A DNA stretch of 64,000 nucleotides from Selenomonas sp. (GCA_022482925.1 JAKVOG010000009.1:1-64000); one strand, 5' to 3'. Numbered from the stretch's first letter, positions 9,378 to 18,576 are shown. Notes: generated by a model from the sequence alone, not told the origin. Program-made: numbers and translations.

Positions 9378-10093
9378 TCACAGCATGGACAAAGCCATCC
9401 CCAGCTCGCTGAACTGCTGCATAACCTCAGGCACCGGCAACACATAATGGAAGATGGTCCAGAAATGTGCTGCGCTGCCGGCCATCACGAACAGATGCCA
9501 GACCACATGATTATAAGGGATGCTGCGCACCAGATAGAACACCGCGCCTACCGTATACAGCAGTCCGCCTGCCACCAGCCAGTACACCGCTTCAACCGGC
9601 AAAAGCGCCAGCAGCGGCTGAACCATGACTACTGCAAACCAGCCCCATCCCCAGATAACAGAACGTCCCCAGGATACGGAACCGCTTCACGCAAAAAAGC
9701 TGGAATATAATTCCCGCTACCGCCAGCGCCCAGACCACGCCGAAGATCGTCCATCCCAGACTGCCATGCAGTGGCAGCAGGGCAAATGGTGTATAGTTAC
9801 CGGCAATCAGCACATAGATCGATGCATGATCGATAAACTTGAAAATCTCCTTCAGCCGGATATTGGTAAAGCTATGATAAAGCGTTGAAGCCAGATAGAG
9901 CAGAATCAGGGAAATGCCATAGACCAGACAAGCTGGTCAAGTGCCAGACACCGCCATTCGCATAATGGAACAGCATACCAACCAGCGCCGCTACCGACAA
10001 AGCCGCACCAATGCCATGCGTCACCGCATTGAGAATTTCCTCCAGACTTGGCCGTACTTTCGTGACCGACGCTACCGAAACATTCATATTCAT
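9378..10093 (-). CDS. Hemolysin III / TrhA family membrane protein (two frameshifts)
   Basis: Three fragments rebuild a seven-helix protein of about 235 residues: EEILNAVTHGIGAALSVAAL, then DHASIYVLIAGNYTPFALL, then HVVWHLFVMAGSAAHF. These are the conserved segments of the hemolysin III/YqfA/TrhA family (PAQR-like), with the metal-site His residues in the last helix region. Shifts lie near 9930 and 9640 (a CCCC-rich stretch). AGAAGG seven bases upstream supports the ATG at 10093. The promoter TATAAT lies just outside the IS cluster at about 10176, immediately after the ancestral terminator of the next gene. Function in bacteria is related to membrane energetics; hemolysis is not established. 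Confidence 0.75.
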
Positions 10094-10194
10094 GGGATTA
10101 CCTTCTTTCTGAAACACCGCGCATCATGGATCCGATGCGCCTCTGCTATCTCAAGTAAAAGAACATTCATTCCTATTATACCACGAATAATGGC

Positions 10195-10209
10195 AAAAAA
10201 ACGGAGAGG
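10195..10209. repeat. 15-bp target duplication of the IS30 element, left copy
   Basis: AAAAAAACGGAGAGG at 10195-10209 recurs at 11428-11442, directly flanking the IS30 element on both sides. The ancestral single copy is preserved in the intact repeat at 13540-13554. Confidence 0.7.
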
Positions 10210-11427
10210 TCCGTTGTATAATGAAATTGAACAGTTAATCAAAAAATAAAAATCCATAGTGACTTCCTGTGTTAAAATGGTTTTGCGAAACATCACAAAC
10301 AAAGGAGTAATCACTATGGATCAATCCAATTTTAACACAATCGAGGGAAGTCGTAAACTGGGTCACCATCTCACGCTGGATGAGCGCGGCATGATTCAAG
10401 CTCTCCATGAGCAGGGCTATTCGCTTCGCGGCATTGCAGCTACGGTTGGTTGTGCGCACACTACCGTTTATTACGAACTACGACGTGGAACACCAGAGCG
10501 TAAAGGCAGTCGTGGCCGTATACCGAAGTATACGGCTAAGCGCGGACAGCATGTGTACAAGGAGCATCGTAAGAGTTCCAGACGCCCCTGCAAGCTTGAT
10601 AACGATAACTGCGAGCCCTTCATCCAATGGATGGCTGAACATGTCCGTAAGAAGCGGTGGTCATTGGATACCTGTGTTGGCCATGCCAGACTGCAAAACT
10701 TGTTTCAGCCTGCGCAGATTCCCTGTACCAAAACGCTCTACAATATGCTTTGGGCTGGCAAGCTGCCGCTTTCTCTTTTTGATGTTCCGCAGGCACTGGG
10801 GCGTAAGCGGCACCGGAAATGGAATCGCAAGAACAAGCGTATGAAAGGCCGTAGCATTGAAGAACGCCCAGCTATTGTCAGCAAAGGAACCGAGATCGGT
10901 CATTGGGAAATCGATACGGTTGTTGGCCAGCGAGAAGGCCGCGAGGCCGTTGCCTTTACCGCTGTGGAAAAGGTAACGCGCAACTACATAGCCATTCGTA
11001 TCTCAGGACGTACCAGTGCTGGTGTTGAGGATGCGATGAATAAACTGCAGGACCTATATGGCAAAGAGCGTTTCAGTCAGGTATTCAAGACGATGACCGC
11101 CGACAATGGCCCGGAATTCGAGACACTGTCCAAGTTTGAGAGACTTGGCACCTCCATCTATTTCACGCATCCGTACAGCTCATGGGAACGTCCTCAAAAC
11201 GAGCGTCATAATGGGCTGCTGAGGGATTTCATTCCCAAGGGGAAATCGATAGAGCCCTTCAGCGATGAAGATGTCCTGAACATGGCTGATATGCTGAACC
11301 AGCGTCCGCGTCGCATTCTTGGCTACCATACGCCAACGGAACTATTCGACCATTTTCTCGATGAAGTTTATACTATTGATAATGTTTCTTGATTAAATTA
11401 GTGTTCAATTTGCACTTGCAATTTACC
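10210..11427 (+). mobile_element. IS30 family insertion sequence
   Basis: 1218 bp between 15-bp direct repeats. Imperfect terminal inverted repeats share AAATTGAAC (10223-10231 and its complement near 11404-11412) and a looser outer part. It encodes one intact transposase. It lies inside the left 75-bp repeat, so it inserted after the IS1634-like element. Confidence 0.8.
10316..11392 (+). CDS. IS30 family transposase
   Basis: 358 residues from the ATG at 10316, which has AAAGGAG nine bases upstream; an in-frame upstream start lacks an RBS. An N-terminal helix-turn-helix (LTLDERGMIQALHEQGYSLR) is followed by the DDE catalytic core: DTVVG, TADNGPEF and the glutamate in NERHNGLLRDF, all characteristic of IS30. 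The C-terminus LNQRPRRILGYHTPTELF is also typical. The gene is intact and should be functional. Confidence 0.93.
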   Translation: MDQSNFNTIEGSRKLGHHLTLDERGMIQALHEQGYSLRGIAATVGCAHTTVYYELRRGTPERKGSRGRIPKYTAKRGQHVYKEHRKSSRRPCKLDNDNCEPFIQWMAEHVRKKRWSLDTCVGHARLQNLFQPAQIPCTKTLYNMLWAGKLPLSLFDVPQALGRKRHRKWNRKNKRMKGRSIEERPAIVSKGTEIGHWEIDTVVGQREGREAVAFTAVEKVTRNYIAIRISGRTSAGVEDAMNKLQDLYGKERFSQVFKTMTADNGPEFETLSKFERLGTSIYFTHPYSSWERPQNERHNGLLRDFIPKGKSIEPFSDEDVLNMADMLNQRPRRILGYHTPTELFDHFLDEVYTIDNVS

Positions 11428-11483
11428 AAAAAAACGGAGAGGGCATCAGGTGCTGAATCAACAGAACCAGCACCTGATGCCCT

Positions 11484-13520
11484 CCCGAGTTTGCCACGGA
11501 AAAAAGCAGTGAAGCCTCACAGTATATGGGGTTCCACTGCTTTTTTGCATAATTTTATGAACCTACACTAACGTCTTTATTGAGGATTTCAATTTGCGCA
11601 ACTCACCGCGCGTATATAGTCGGGGCTCAATGTGAATTCCAAATGCCGCTAGCACAAGTGCTACATCATTCTCATCCGTATCACAAAAACGGTACAAATC
11701 CCCCGGCAGCATCTCAACTTTCCAGCGGGTAAGTGCCTCCTGTACACGGCTGCCGCTAAGGCCATAGCTCCAATATCGACTCTTGGATTGCTTAATCATC
11801 TGACTGTCTACAATCTGTTTTTGGATGATGCGCAGCATTGTCAACGCCATCATGCAGAGCAGCAGATGTGCCTTAATATGTTCCCGTGTCCTTACATATA
11901 GCGGCCGGGTCTCCAGCGTTCCTTTCATTACCCGGAACTGGTCCTCAATCCGCGTCAACCCATGGTAAGCCTCAATAACATCCAGAGGATGCATTTCCGT
12001 CTCGGAAGTCACAATTTGGTAATAGCCCATGGAAGCGGTGAACTCTTCAAGTTTCTCTTCGTCCAGCATGGCCAGTAGCTTCCTTGAATCCAGGATTTCT
12101 CCCGTCTCCTTGTCCACCACATCTTTCTTGAAAAAGCGTTTCAGATTCCGGGTCTGGGTAGCCGTTACACGAAAGGCACTCGGGTTCTCCTTGAGTTTCT
12201 GGATGAAATCAAGGAACCGCTTATGTTCATGGTATTCACGATCATAAAACTTCTTGCTCCAATATACGACGACCTGCTCTGTAAACTCCTGCGTCCTGTG
12301 TGCCTCGTCGATGACGCTGCGGGTAATCCGGCGTGCCTTGTAACGAAACCCTTCCCCTTGGGAGATATACCCTTCCGTGTCCAGTATCCAGGCGCGCTCA
12401 TCCGCCTTCGTTTTGCGGATGCTTTTACTGACGATATAGCCTTGCTGGTCTTTCAGAAGGTAGCAGATGTTCTTATACGAACAGAGCCCACGGTCGGCGA
12501 CTAGGATATATCGAGGAACATCCAGCCCGGAGAAGCTTTTCTTCAAGGCAGGACGGAGCGTTGCCTGATCGAGCGTATTTCCCGGGAAGGCTTCTATTGT
12601 TATCGGAATTCCGTTATCATCGAGGAAAAGCCCCATCTGCACGATCGGTTCGCGGCGGTTTTCCTTGGATACACCTTTCTGGCGCAGGCCCTTAACCATT
12701 TCGCCGTCGATCTCTTCATCCTCATCCGCCTCCCCAATCTCAAAAAAGAAATTCGTGACGTCATAATATACACGGGATGTATTCCGGCCTATACTATGCG
12801 TTATTGAAGAGTTCATCCTCTGTATGAATTTTTCTTTATGTGCATACAGGATATCAAGGACATCATAGACATGGTATGGATACGCTTCTTCAACCAGCGA
12901 TTCTGCATAAAGAGTGTTTTGGGCCGTGGTTGCTATCTTCGAGGCGGGATTCAATATCCGACCAAACAAAAGAAGACGCAAATACCCTTGCAAATCAAAC
13001 TCCAAATGAAGAGAATGCTTCAGTGTCGCACATAAGCTATTAAGGCCGAGCTCCTGGAAAATGCGGTCAAGCAGGAGATGTGAGGCAAGTTTTGGGTGTG
13101 CGATACAGTCGGTGCTGCCCTCTGCAAAGGAAACGGAATGTTTTACCGTTTCCTTTTGTGTAGAAGCGAAGGGACGCAGGGAATCTATCAAAGGTGTCCC
13201 GTTTTTAAAGGATTCCTTCAACCGCTGGACATAATCCGGTTCCCCGTCATCGAAGCGGGCCAGGGGGCCGATATTGAGCTCAGTCTTTTTTCCTGGAGAC
13301 CTTGCGTCCCTTGGCATCGGTGACGCGCTTGCTGCTTACAAGCCGTAAATAATCGGTCCCGTTGTTCTTGCAAAGTTCGACGAACATCATGATCTCCTCT
13401 ATAATACACGTATACACCTACAAAATAATTATACAATAAAGTCACAAAAAAAGCAAGGAAAAGCATTGTGTTTCCTCACTTTTTTATACTTTTATATTGT
13501 CGTTTCGTGGCAAACTTGGG
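11484..13520 (-). mobile_element. IS1634-like insertion sequence with 75-bp target duplication
   Basis: 2037 bp bounded by inverted repeats CCCGAGTTTGCCACG (left) and, on the other strand at the right end, CCCAAGTTTGCCACG. Perfect 75-bp direct repeats abut both ends. The founding IS1634 of Mycoplasma mycoides is known for unusually long, variable target duplications, which fits. It encodes one transposase on the minus strand, broken by a +1 shift near its start. Confidence 0.78.
11563..13390 (-). CDS. IS1634-like transposase (frameshift near N-terminus)
   Basis: The main frame covers 570+ residues with a DDE core: VYYDVTNFFFE, LVADRGLCS and the conserved C-terminal YHGLTRIEDQFRVMKGTLET block with RPLYV, typical of IS1634/IS4-superfamily elements. 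The natural start is MFVELCKNNGTDYLRLV at 13387-13390, with GAGGAG upstream, but that frame stops after KVSRKKD. A one-base excess in the A6 run near 13291-13296 separates the two. The codon register does not fit a canonical -1 slippery heptamer, so a simple indel is more likely than programmed frameshifting. Confidence 0.8.
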
Positions 13521-13595
13521 TTATACCACGAATAATGGCAAAAAAACGGAGAGGGCATCAGGTGCTGAATCAACAGAACCAGCACCTGATGCCCT
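13521..13595. repeat. Right copy of 75-bp direct repeat
   Basis: Intact copy of the duplicated target. It contains the ancestral terminator hairpin of the rubrerythrin-like gene and the TATAAT-containing promoter start of the hemolysin III gene, which explains what the target region was before insertion. Confidence 0.75.
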
Positions 13596-13598
13596 CTC
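13540..13598 (-). terminator. Intrinsic terminator, displaced from the rubrerythrin-like gene
   Basis: On the minus strand a perfect 17-bp stem GAGGGCATCAGGTGCTG with its complement is followed by TCCG and seven T. When the IS66 element and one target copy are removed it lies about 30 bp after the stop of the gene at 16261-16755, so it is that gene's terminator. A second copy remains at 11441-11485. Confidence 0.75.
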
Positions 13599-13740
13599 CT
13601 TAGTTCAATCGTAACCGTCAAATAATACGGTGTATTTAATTTCGACCTCCCATGTGAGATAATGTGTTTGTTGAAAACATAAAAAACGCAACACAAAAAA
13701 CGTAGAAAACCAAGCACCTGGTTTTGGGGGAGGTCTTGCC

Positions 13741-14130
13741 TTGAATCGAATCCAACAAATCAAAACGCAGCACAGCATTGAGCAATGGAAAAAGGTCATC
13801 ATGGACCAACAGGCCAGTGGCCTTTCTGGTCGGGCATACTGTCATCTGCATGCCATCCGAGAAAATCGTTTCTACTACTGGATTCGCAAGATACGCGAAT
13901 CCATCGTGGCGACTCAGCCTGTAGTCAACAGCACGAGCCAGGAGCCTGTTGCTGAGACACAGTTTGCTGTGGTTTCGGCAGCAACTGTCACCGTCAGGAA
14001 ACATCAGGAAAATGTCCCAAAGCTCGTTCTCCATTACGGTCCGGTCAAGCTTGAGCTTGCAGATCGGACTTCGCCTGAGCTATTGCGACAGACACTTCAG
14101 GTCCTTCAGGATGTGCTTCCACCATGTTAG
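13741..14130 (+). CDS. tnpA: IS66 accessory protein TnpA-like
   Basis: 129 residues with the N-terminal pattern HSIEQWKKVIMDQQASGLSG and YYWIRKIRE, a helix-turn-helix region found in the first ORF of IS66 elements. The start codon may be the TTG at 13741, which follows GGGGGAGG with a short spacer. Its 3' end overlaps the next gene by seven bases, implying coupling. Required with TnpB for efficient IS66 transposition. Confidence 0.88.
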   Translation: MNRIQQIKTQHSIEQWKKVIMDQQASGLSGRAYCHLHAIRENRFYYWIRKIRESIVATQPVVNSTSQEPVAETQFAVVSAATVTVRKHQENVPKLVLHYGPVKLELADRTSPELLRQTLQVLQDVLPPC

Positions 14131-14480
14131 CTCGTGAGATCTCTGCCGACCATATCTATCTGGCCTGCGGGCACACGGATATGCGTAAGTCCATCGACGG
14201 TCTTGCCAGTATCGTGTCTTCCCATTTCAAGATGGATCCGCATCAGCCATCGTTGTTCCTGTTCTGTGGTCGGCGCAAAGATCGCATCAAGGCGCTACTC
14301 TGGGACGAGACCGGCTTCCTCCTGCTGTATAAGCGTCTGGAAAACGGTCAGTACCAATGGCCAAGCAAGCCGGAGGATATCCTTGAGCTTTCCGAGCAGC
14401 AGCTTCGCTGGCTCACAGATGGCTTATCCATCGATCAGCCTCGTGCCGTCCAGAAAGTGCATCCTACCCATACAATCTAA
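14124..14480 (+). CDS. tnpB: IS66 accessory protein TnpB
   Basis: 118 residues matching the IS66 Orf2 family: IYLACGHTDMRKSIDGLA, LFLFCGRRKDRIKALLWDE and GFLLLYKRLENGQYQWP are the conserved blocks. It overlaps tnpA and precedes tnpC by about 110 bp. Intact. Confidence 0.93.
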   Translation: MLAREISADHIYLACGHTDMRKSIDGLASIVSSHFKMDPHQPSLFLFCGRRKDRIKALLWDETGFLLLYKRLENGQYQWPSKPEDILELSEQQLRWLTDGLSIDQPRAVQKVHPTHTI

Positions 14481-14592
14481 ACTGCAGATGTGCATAACTA
14501 CGTAAATCTGTGGATAGCTGAGCCCCCGCCACTACTGGCTTTGTGGGGCTTTTTGCGGTACAATAGAGAAAGCAAAAATGAGGAGGCTTTCC

Positions 14593-16161
14593 ATGACTGA
14601 CCTGCGTGAGCAAGAGATGCAAAACCGGATAGATGCCCTGGCAAATGAGAAACGGAACCTGAAAGAGGAAAACCAGTATCTCAAGGAACAGATTGCTCAG
14701 CTGAAGAAGATGGCCTTCGGTTCCAGAACCGAAAAGTCGAAACGTGTCCTTGGCGACAATGAAGAAATCAATCTCTTCAATGAGGCTGAAGTCGAGGCCA
14801 AAGCAAGTGCTCCGGAGCCCACCATTGAAGTACCCGCTCATCAGCGCAGGAAAAAGCAAAGTGGACGCAGGGAGGAAATCCTGAGATCTTTCCCTCATGA
14901 AGAACGGGTCACCACATTGCCAGAAGATCAGCGGATCTGCAAACGCTGCGGATCTCCGCTCATATCTATGGGCAGGGAGAAGGTCCGCACGTCAGTCAAG
15001 TTTATCCCGGCGACTATCAAGGTCATCGACTTTTACCGGGAAACCTTCCAGTGCCTGGAGTGCCGGAAACAGAACCATTTCTCGATTGAGAAACCAGTAA
15101 TGCCGCAGCCGGTCCTGGCAAAATCCATTGCCTCACCGTCCAGCATCGCCCATGTCATCTGCCAGAAGTATCTGTTATCCATGCCGCTATATCGACAGGA
15201 GCAGGAGTGGAAGAGCATCGGGCTCATGCTTTCGAGAGCTACCCTGGCAAACTGGGTCATCCGACCAACAGAAGACTGGCTCATGCCTGTAGTAGAGCGA
15301 ATGCATATGTATCTGCTGCAGTTGCCAGTCATTCATGCGGATGAAACGCCAGTCCAGGTGCTCAATGAGAAGAACCGGAAGAACACGACGAAGTCTTTCA
15401 TGTGGGTGTACACTAACGGCGAGTATGAAGTAAGATGGCAGATTCGTATCTATGAGTACCATTCGGGCCGGAGCGGCAGCTTCGCTGCAGATTTCCTGGC
15501 AGGATTTCATGGGATCCTGCAGACGGATGGCTATAGTGGATACGAGAAGATTTCCTGTGAGGCACATGCGCTCTGCTGGGTCCATGCCCGCCGGTACTTT
15601 GTAGAGGCAATTCCGCCGGGATTGAGTAAAGATGAGATTGCCGACACCATCAGTGGGCAGGCACTCATTCGGATCAATGAATTGTTTGCGCTGGACAAGG
15701 AACTGGCAGAGCTGCCCGTCGCTGAACGGCAGCAAGAACGTCTGCGGCTTGAAAAAGACAAGCTGGAGGCTCTGTTCGTGTGGCTGAAAACAATTCAGCC
15801 GGAAACAGCGCCGAAGTCTGCCTTAGGCAAAGCCGTAAACTATGTCCTGAATCATCAGGAAGGCTTGTCCGTTTACACGACCCATGGCGAAGCAGCCATG
15901 TCCAACAATATCTGCGAACGAGCCATCCGGAACTTCACCATAGGACGGAAGAACTGGTTGTTCAGCGGATCCCCGAAGGGAGCCGCTGCCAGTGCTGCAG
16001 CCTACAGCATGATTGAGACCAGCAAGGCAAACGGACTGGATCCGTTCAAGTATCTGACTTATCTCTTCACGAAACTTCCCAATATGGATTTCAAGATTCA
16101 CCCAGAGCTCCTGGATAGCGTCCTTCCTTGGGCCGATGAAATCCAACAAAACTGCAAATAA
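14593..16161 (+). CDS. tnpC: IS66 transposase TnpC
   Basis: 522 residues. Features in order: N-terminal coiled coil (~10-50), a zinc-binding CKRCGS...CLECRK region (~120-160), and the DDE domain with HADETPVQV, DGYSGYEK and a C-terminal ERAIRNFTIGRKNWLFSGS block typical of IS66. GAGGAGG seven bases upstream selects the ATG at 14593 over the in-frame ATG at 14578. Intact. Confidence 0.95.
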   Translation: MTDLREQEMQNRIDALANEKRNLKEENQYLKEQIAQLKKMAFGSRTEKSKRVLGDNEEINLFNEAEVEAKASAPEPTIEVPAHQRRKKQSGRREEILRSFPHEERVTTLPEDQRICKRCGSPLISMGREKVRTSVKFIPATIKVIDFYRETFQCLECRKQNHFSIEKPVMPQPVLAKSIASPSSIAHVICQKYLLSMPLYRQEQEWKSIGLMLSRATLANWVIRPTEDWLMPVVERMHMYLLQLPVIHADETPVQVLNEKNRKNTTKSFMWVYTNGEYEVRWQIRIYEYHSGRSGSFAADFLAGFHGILQTDGYSGYEKISCEAHALCWVHARRYFVEAIPPGLSKDEIADTISGQALIRINELFALDKELAELPVAERQQERLRLEKDKLEALFVWLKTIQPETAPKSALGKAVNYVLNHQEGLSVYTTHGEAAMSNNICERAIRNFTIGRKNWLFSGSPKGAAASAAAYSMIETSKANGLDPFKYLTYLFTKLPNMDFKIHPELLDSVLPWADEIQQNCK

Positions 16162-16260
16162 CCAGTCCATCGGTCAGCCAAACTTGGCTGGCCTTTTTCG
16201 TTTGGGCGAACTGACACCTGATGATTTAACGCTTACGTTCAATCCACTAAAATGCTTATC

Positions 16261-16755
16261 TCAGCCCAACGCCTGGATCTGCCGCGTGATCTTCACCACA
16301 TGAGCCTGCTCTTCTTTCTTGAGCTTTTCGAAAATAATGCGGGCTTTCTCGAATTTCGAACACTCCACCAGTTCCGCATAAAATAATACCGAATTCTTCT
16401 CTGCCTCCAGTGCCAGCTGCAGCACGCCCTTCGGATCATCGATCCGCTCCAGTACCGCGGCTGCATCTTCCTGCGCCGGGAATACCCGGTTCTCAGCCAG
16501 TACTGTCAGATACCCCGACACCTCCGGATCAAAAAGATATTCCGTCTCATGTGCTTCCTTCGTCGCCCCGATCTCCTCGAAATAACGGGTAAAGGTGTCC
16601 AGATGAACTTCTTCCTCATCCCGCAGCATCTTGAAGATGGCCTTGACCTTGGCATCCTTGAACCGATCATACGCACCCTGATAGAAATGGTACCCGCGCC
16701 CTTCGATATCCATCGCAATACGCAGCCCCTCAAGATCATTCAGATTTGTTTCCAC
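16261..16755 (-). CDS. Rubrerythrin-like ferritin-fold di-iron protein
   Basis: About 164 residues in two helical halves with metal ligands E in DIEGRGYHFYQ, DEEEVHLDTF, then EAEKNSVLFY and KKEEQAHVVKI. This is the ferritin-like di-iron motif of the rubrerythrin family, without the C-terminal rubredoxin domain. A role in peroxide or oxygen detoxification is usual for anaerobes. The GTG at 16755 has AGGAGG nine bases upstream and is preferred to a TTG at 16764 that abuts the RBS. Its terminator has been separated from it by the IS66 insertion. Confidence 0.8.
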   Translation of the reverse strand: METNLNDLEGLRIAMDIEGRGYHFYQGAYDRFKDAKVKAIFKMLRDEEEVHLDTFTRYFEEIGATKEAHETEYLFDPEVSGYLTVLAENRVFPAQEDAAAVLERIDDPKGVLQLALEAEKNSVLFYAELVECSKFEKARIIFEKLKKEEQAHVVKITRQIQALG

Positions 16756-16841
16756 AATAATCAACCTCCTGACAAAAGTACAAACCAGTTACAACGCCCA
16801 TTATGACGCTATGACAACTACCTCTCAATGTTTCATCATTT

Positions 16842-17924
16842 TCAGTTCGCGTGTTCCGCTTGTAATCGCCCACAACCTACACACCGCTCCTGATCAAAAA
16901 CAGGATAGACAATGCTATCCCGGTCCAGGTCCCGACTCGTCCCCAGCCGGTCCAGTGCACCGCCAACCAACGATGACAACTGCTGAATCCCCTGTTTTCT
17001 CATATAGGAACATAACCCATCTTTCAGATCATCAATAATCCGATAACCATATTGCATGATACTCGTCGTAACCTGCACGTTTTCCGCCCCAAGCAGGATA
17101 AAATCCAAAGCATCCCTCCAGTTTTCAATCCCACCAATTCCACTGATTGGTGCACCATGTAGTTCCGGACAACCTGCCAGATCACCAACAAAGCGCAATG
17201 CGATTGGTTTGACTGCCTTTCCTGAATAACCAGAAATGCATGAGTGGCCAGCAATATCTGGCTGGATCTGTTGATGATCATCAATACTGCTGATACTTTT
17301 CACCGTATTGATTGCTGAAATTCCTGTAGCCCCACCCGCAATAGCGGCCTGCGCCGGCAACCGGATATCCGTAATATTCGGCGTCATCTTCGCCAATATT
17401 GGCAAACTGGTTCCCGCACGCACCGCCTGACAATAGGACTTCACCAGTTCCGGATTAACGCCAACATCTGCGCCCATAGATGAAACCGCCATCTGCGGAC
17501 AGGAAAAATTGCATTCGATGATATCCGCACCAGCATGACTGGCCAGCTTCGCTAATCGTGTCCATTCTTCTGTTGTCTCCCCCATAATCGAGGCCACTAT
17601 GACTTTTTTGGGAAACCGTCGTTTCAGATGCTCCAACGCAAGCAGATTCTCATCCAGACTATGTTCCGAAATCTGTTCCATATTCCGGAAACCGACAAAA
17701 GCCGCCCCTTCCTTGTTGATTACATCAAAGCGCGGTGAGACTTCCCGGGCGCGGTAAAAACCAATCGTCTTGAATACAACGCCGCCCCAGCCTGCTTCCA
17801 ATGCCCGGGCACACATTTCTTCCGTACCGGACACACACGATGATGAGAGAAAAAATGGATTTTCACAGGCAACCCCACAAAAATCGATTGAAAGTCTACT
17901 AAAATCCCCGACTATCATCTCCAT
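16842..17924 (-). CDS. preA: Dihydropyrimidine dehydrogenase subunit PreA, C-terminally shortened
   Basis: 360 residues. The FMN-binding TIM barrel of the dihydroorotate/dihydropyrimidine dehydrogenase family is clear: NPFFLSSSC near the start, ECNFSCPQM with the catalytic Cys region, ILAKMTPN and ISGIGGIENWRDALDF. PreA normally carries a C-terminal 2x[4Fe-4S] ferredoxin domain; here the sequence stops after the first cysteines (ERCVGCGRL) and lacks the second cluster. GGAGGGGATGGAG precedes the start. It follows a shortened preT. The pair would reduce uracil/thymine with NADH if complete; activity of this version is doubtful. Confidence 0.78.
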   Translation of the reverse strand: MEMIVGDFSRLSIDFCGVACENPFFLSSSCVSGTEEMCARALEAGWGGVVFKTIGFYRAREVSPRFDVINKEGAAFVGFRNMEQISEHSLDENLLALEHLKRRFPKKVIVASIMGETTEEWTRLAKLASHAGADIIECNFSCPQMAVSSMGADVGVNPELVKSYCQAVRAGTSLPILAKMTPNITDIRLPAQAAIAGGATGISAINTVKSISSIDDHQQIQPDIAGHSCISGYSGKAVKPIALRFVGDLAGCPELHGAPISGIGGIENWRDALDFILLGAENVQVTTSIMQYGYRIIDDLKDGLCSYMRKQGIQQLSSLVGGALDRLGTSRDLDRDSIVYPVFDQERCVGCGRLQAEHAN

Positions 17925-17930
17925 CCCCTC

Positions 17931-18239
17931 CTATTCATCGTCCTTGAGCTTTTCCACAAATTCCCGAATCATCTGGATATCCACCGGCCGGTCAATTTTT
18001 CGCCGTACACACGCGTTCTGACAGTATCGGGCTCCATTGCATCCCTGTGGGCAGGTTCGTTCCATATCCCCAGCATCCAGCCAGCGAACCGCCCCGTCCG
18101 GATTGTCAAAGAACAGCGACCGCAGGATCCGATCCGGCTTATGCTGTGCCGGGCAAGCCTTACTGCACGGCGGATCATAGCAAAGCAGGCAGCGGCTCAC
18201 CTCCTGCTTAATGGAACTATCAAAAAACGCCTTCATCAT
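17931..18239 (-). CDS. PreT N-terminal iron-sulphur domain only
   Basis: About 102 residues equal to the N-terminal Fe-S domain of PreT/GltD-type proteins: SRCLLCYDPPCSKACPAQ, then CPQGCNGARYCQNACVRR. Full PreT is about 410 residues with FAD- and NAD-binding domains, which are absent. The stop is six bases before preA and no remnant of the missing domains is visible, so it may be a genuine stand-alone subunit or an old deletion. The ATG at 18239 has GGGGAG six bases upstream. Confidence 0.7.
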   Translation of the reverse strand: MMKAFFDSSIKQEVSRCLLCYDPPCSKACPAQHKPDRILRSLFFDNPDGAVRWLDAGDMERTCPQGCNGARYCQNACVRRKIDRPVDIQMIREFVEKLKDDE

Positions 18240-18376
18240 GCCCAACTCCCCTAACAGGTGTACCTAAAATCATCCAACAGGATGCAGGCAATCCTCCCTG
18301 TAATAAGAATTTTAATTTTCCGTCTTTTCCTTCTATAGCATTTCTACAAACCCAATCCTATTTCCTGTCAACTAAC

Positions 18377-18408
18377 AAAAAAAGCTTCTCAGAAATCTGA
18401 AAAGCTTT
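18377..18408 (-). terminator. Original terminator of tRNA-Arg(CCU)
   Basis: Stem AAAGCTT plus TCAGA/TCTGA and AAGCTTT, followed on the minus strand by a T run. It lies directly after the 3' fragment of tRNA-Arg and is read as the chromosomal terminator left behind when the island integrated. Confidence 0.6.
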
Positions 18409-18413
18409 GAATC

Positions 18414-18462
18414 TACTGGTGCGATTGGTCAGAGTCGAACTGACGACCCTCTGCTTAGGAGG
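18414..18462 (-). repeat. Distal attachment site: 3' fragment of tRNA-Arg(CCU)
   Basis: 49 bp identical to 36550-36598, covering the tRNA 3' part from the anticodon loop through CCA. No 5' half is present, so this is not a functional tRNA but the displaced end of the integration site. Confidence 0.9.
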
Positions 18463-18576
18463 AAATCCCACGGCAGTTTGTAGCGATAGGAAATCATGGG
18501 GAACCCTTGATTTTATTGGGTTTACATCAGGCAGTTTCTTGCCTTCTGAGTAGTAATTTGCTTATCTTTGCGCCTC

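Larger units (their letters stand above)
10176..11483. repeat. Left copy of 75-bp direct repeat, split by IS30
   Basis: Bases 10176-10209 plus 11443-11483 together equal 13521-13595 without mismatch (75 bp). The copy ends exactly at the left inverted repeat of the IS1634-like element, and the right copy begins exactly at its right end. It is read as the target duplication of that element; the IS30 element then landed inside this copy. Confidence 0.75.
13611..16236 (+). mobile_element. IS66 family insertion sequence
   Basis: 2626 bp. Ends are related inverted repeats starting GTAACCGT (left) and GTAAGCGT (right, read from the other strand). A perfect 8-bp target duplication GTTCAATC lies at 13603-13610 and 16237-16244, the standard length for IS66. 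It carries the three usual genes, all intact. Confidence 0.93.

Noticed and set aside
13288-13300. Programmed ribosomal frameshift in the IS1634-like transposase
   Set aside because: The A6 run does not sit in the register of an A-AAA-AAG heptamer for -1 slippage and the required change is +1; a base indel is simpler.
18414-18462. A second tRNA-Arg gene
   Set aside because: Only the 3' half is present and no acceptor 5' strand or D arm precedes it; it is the displaced attachment-site half.
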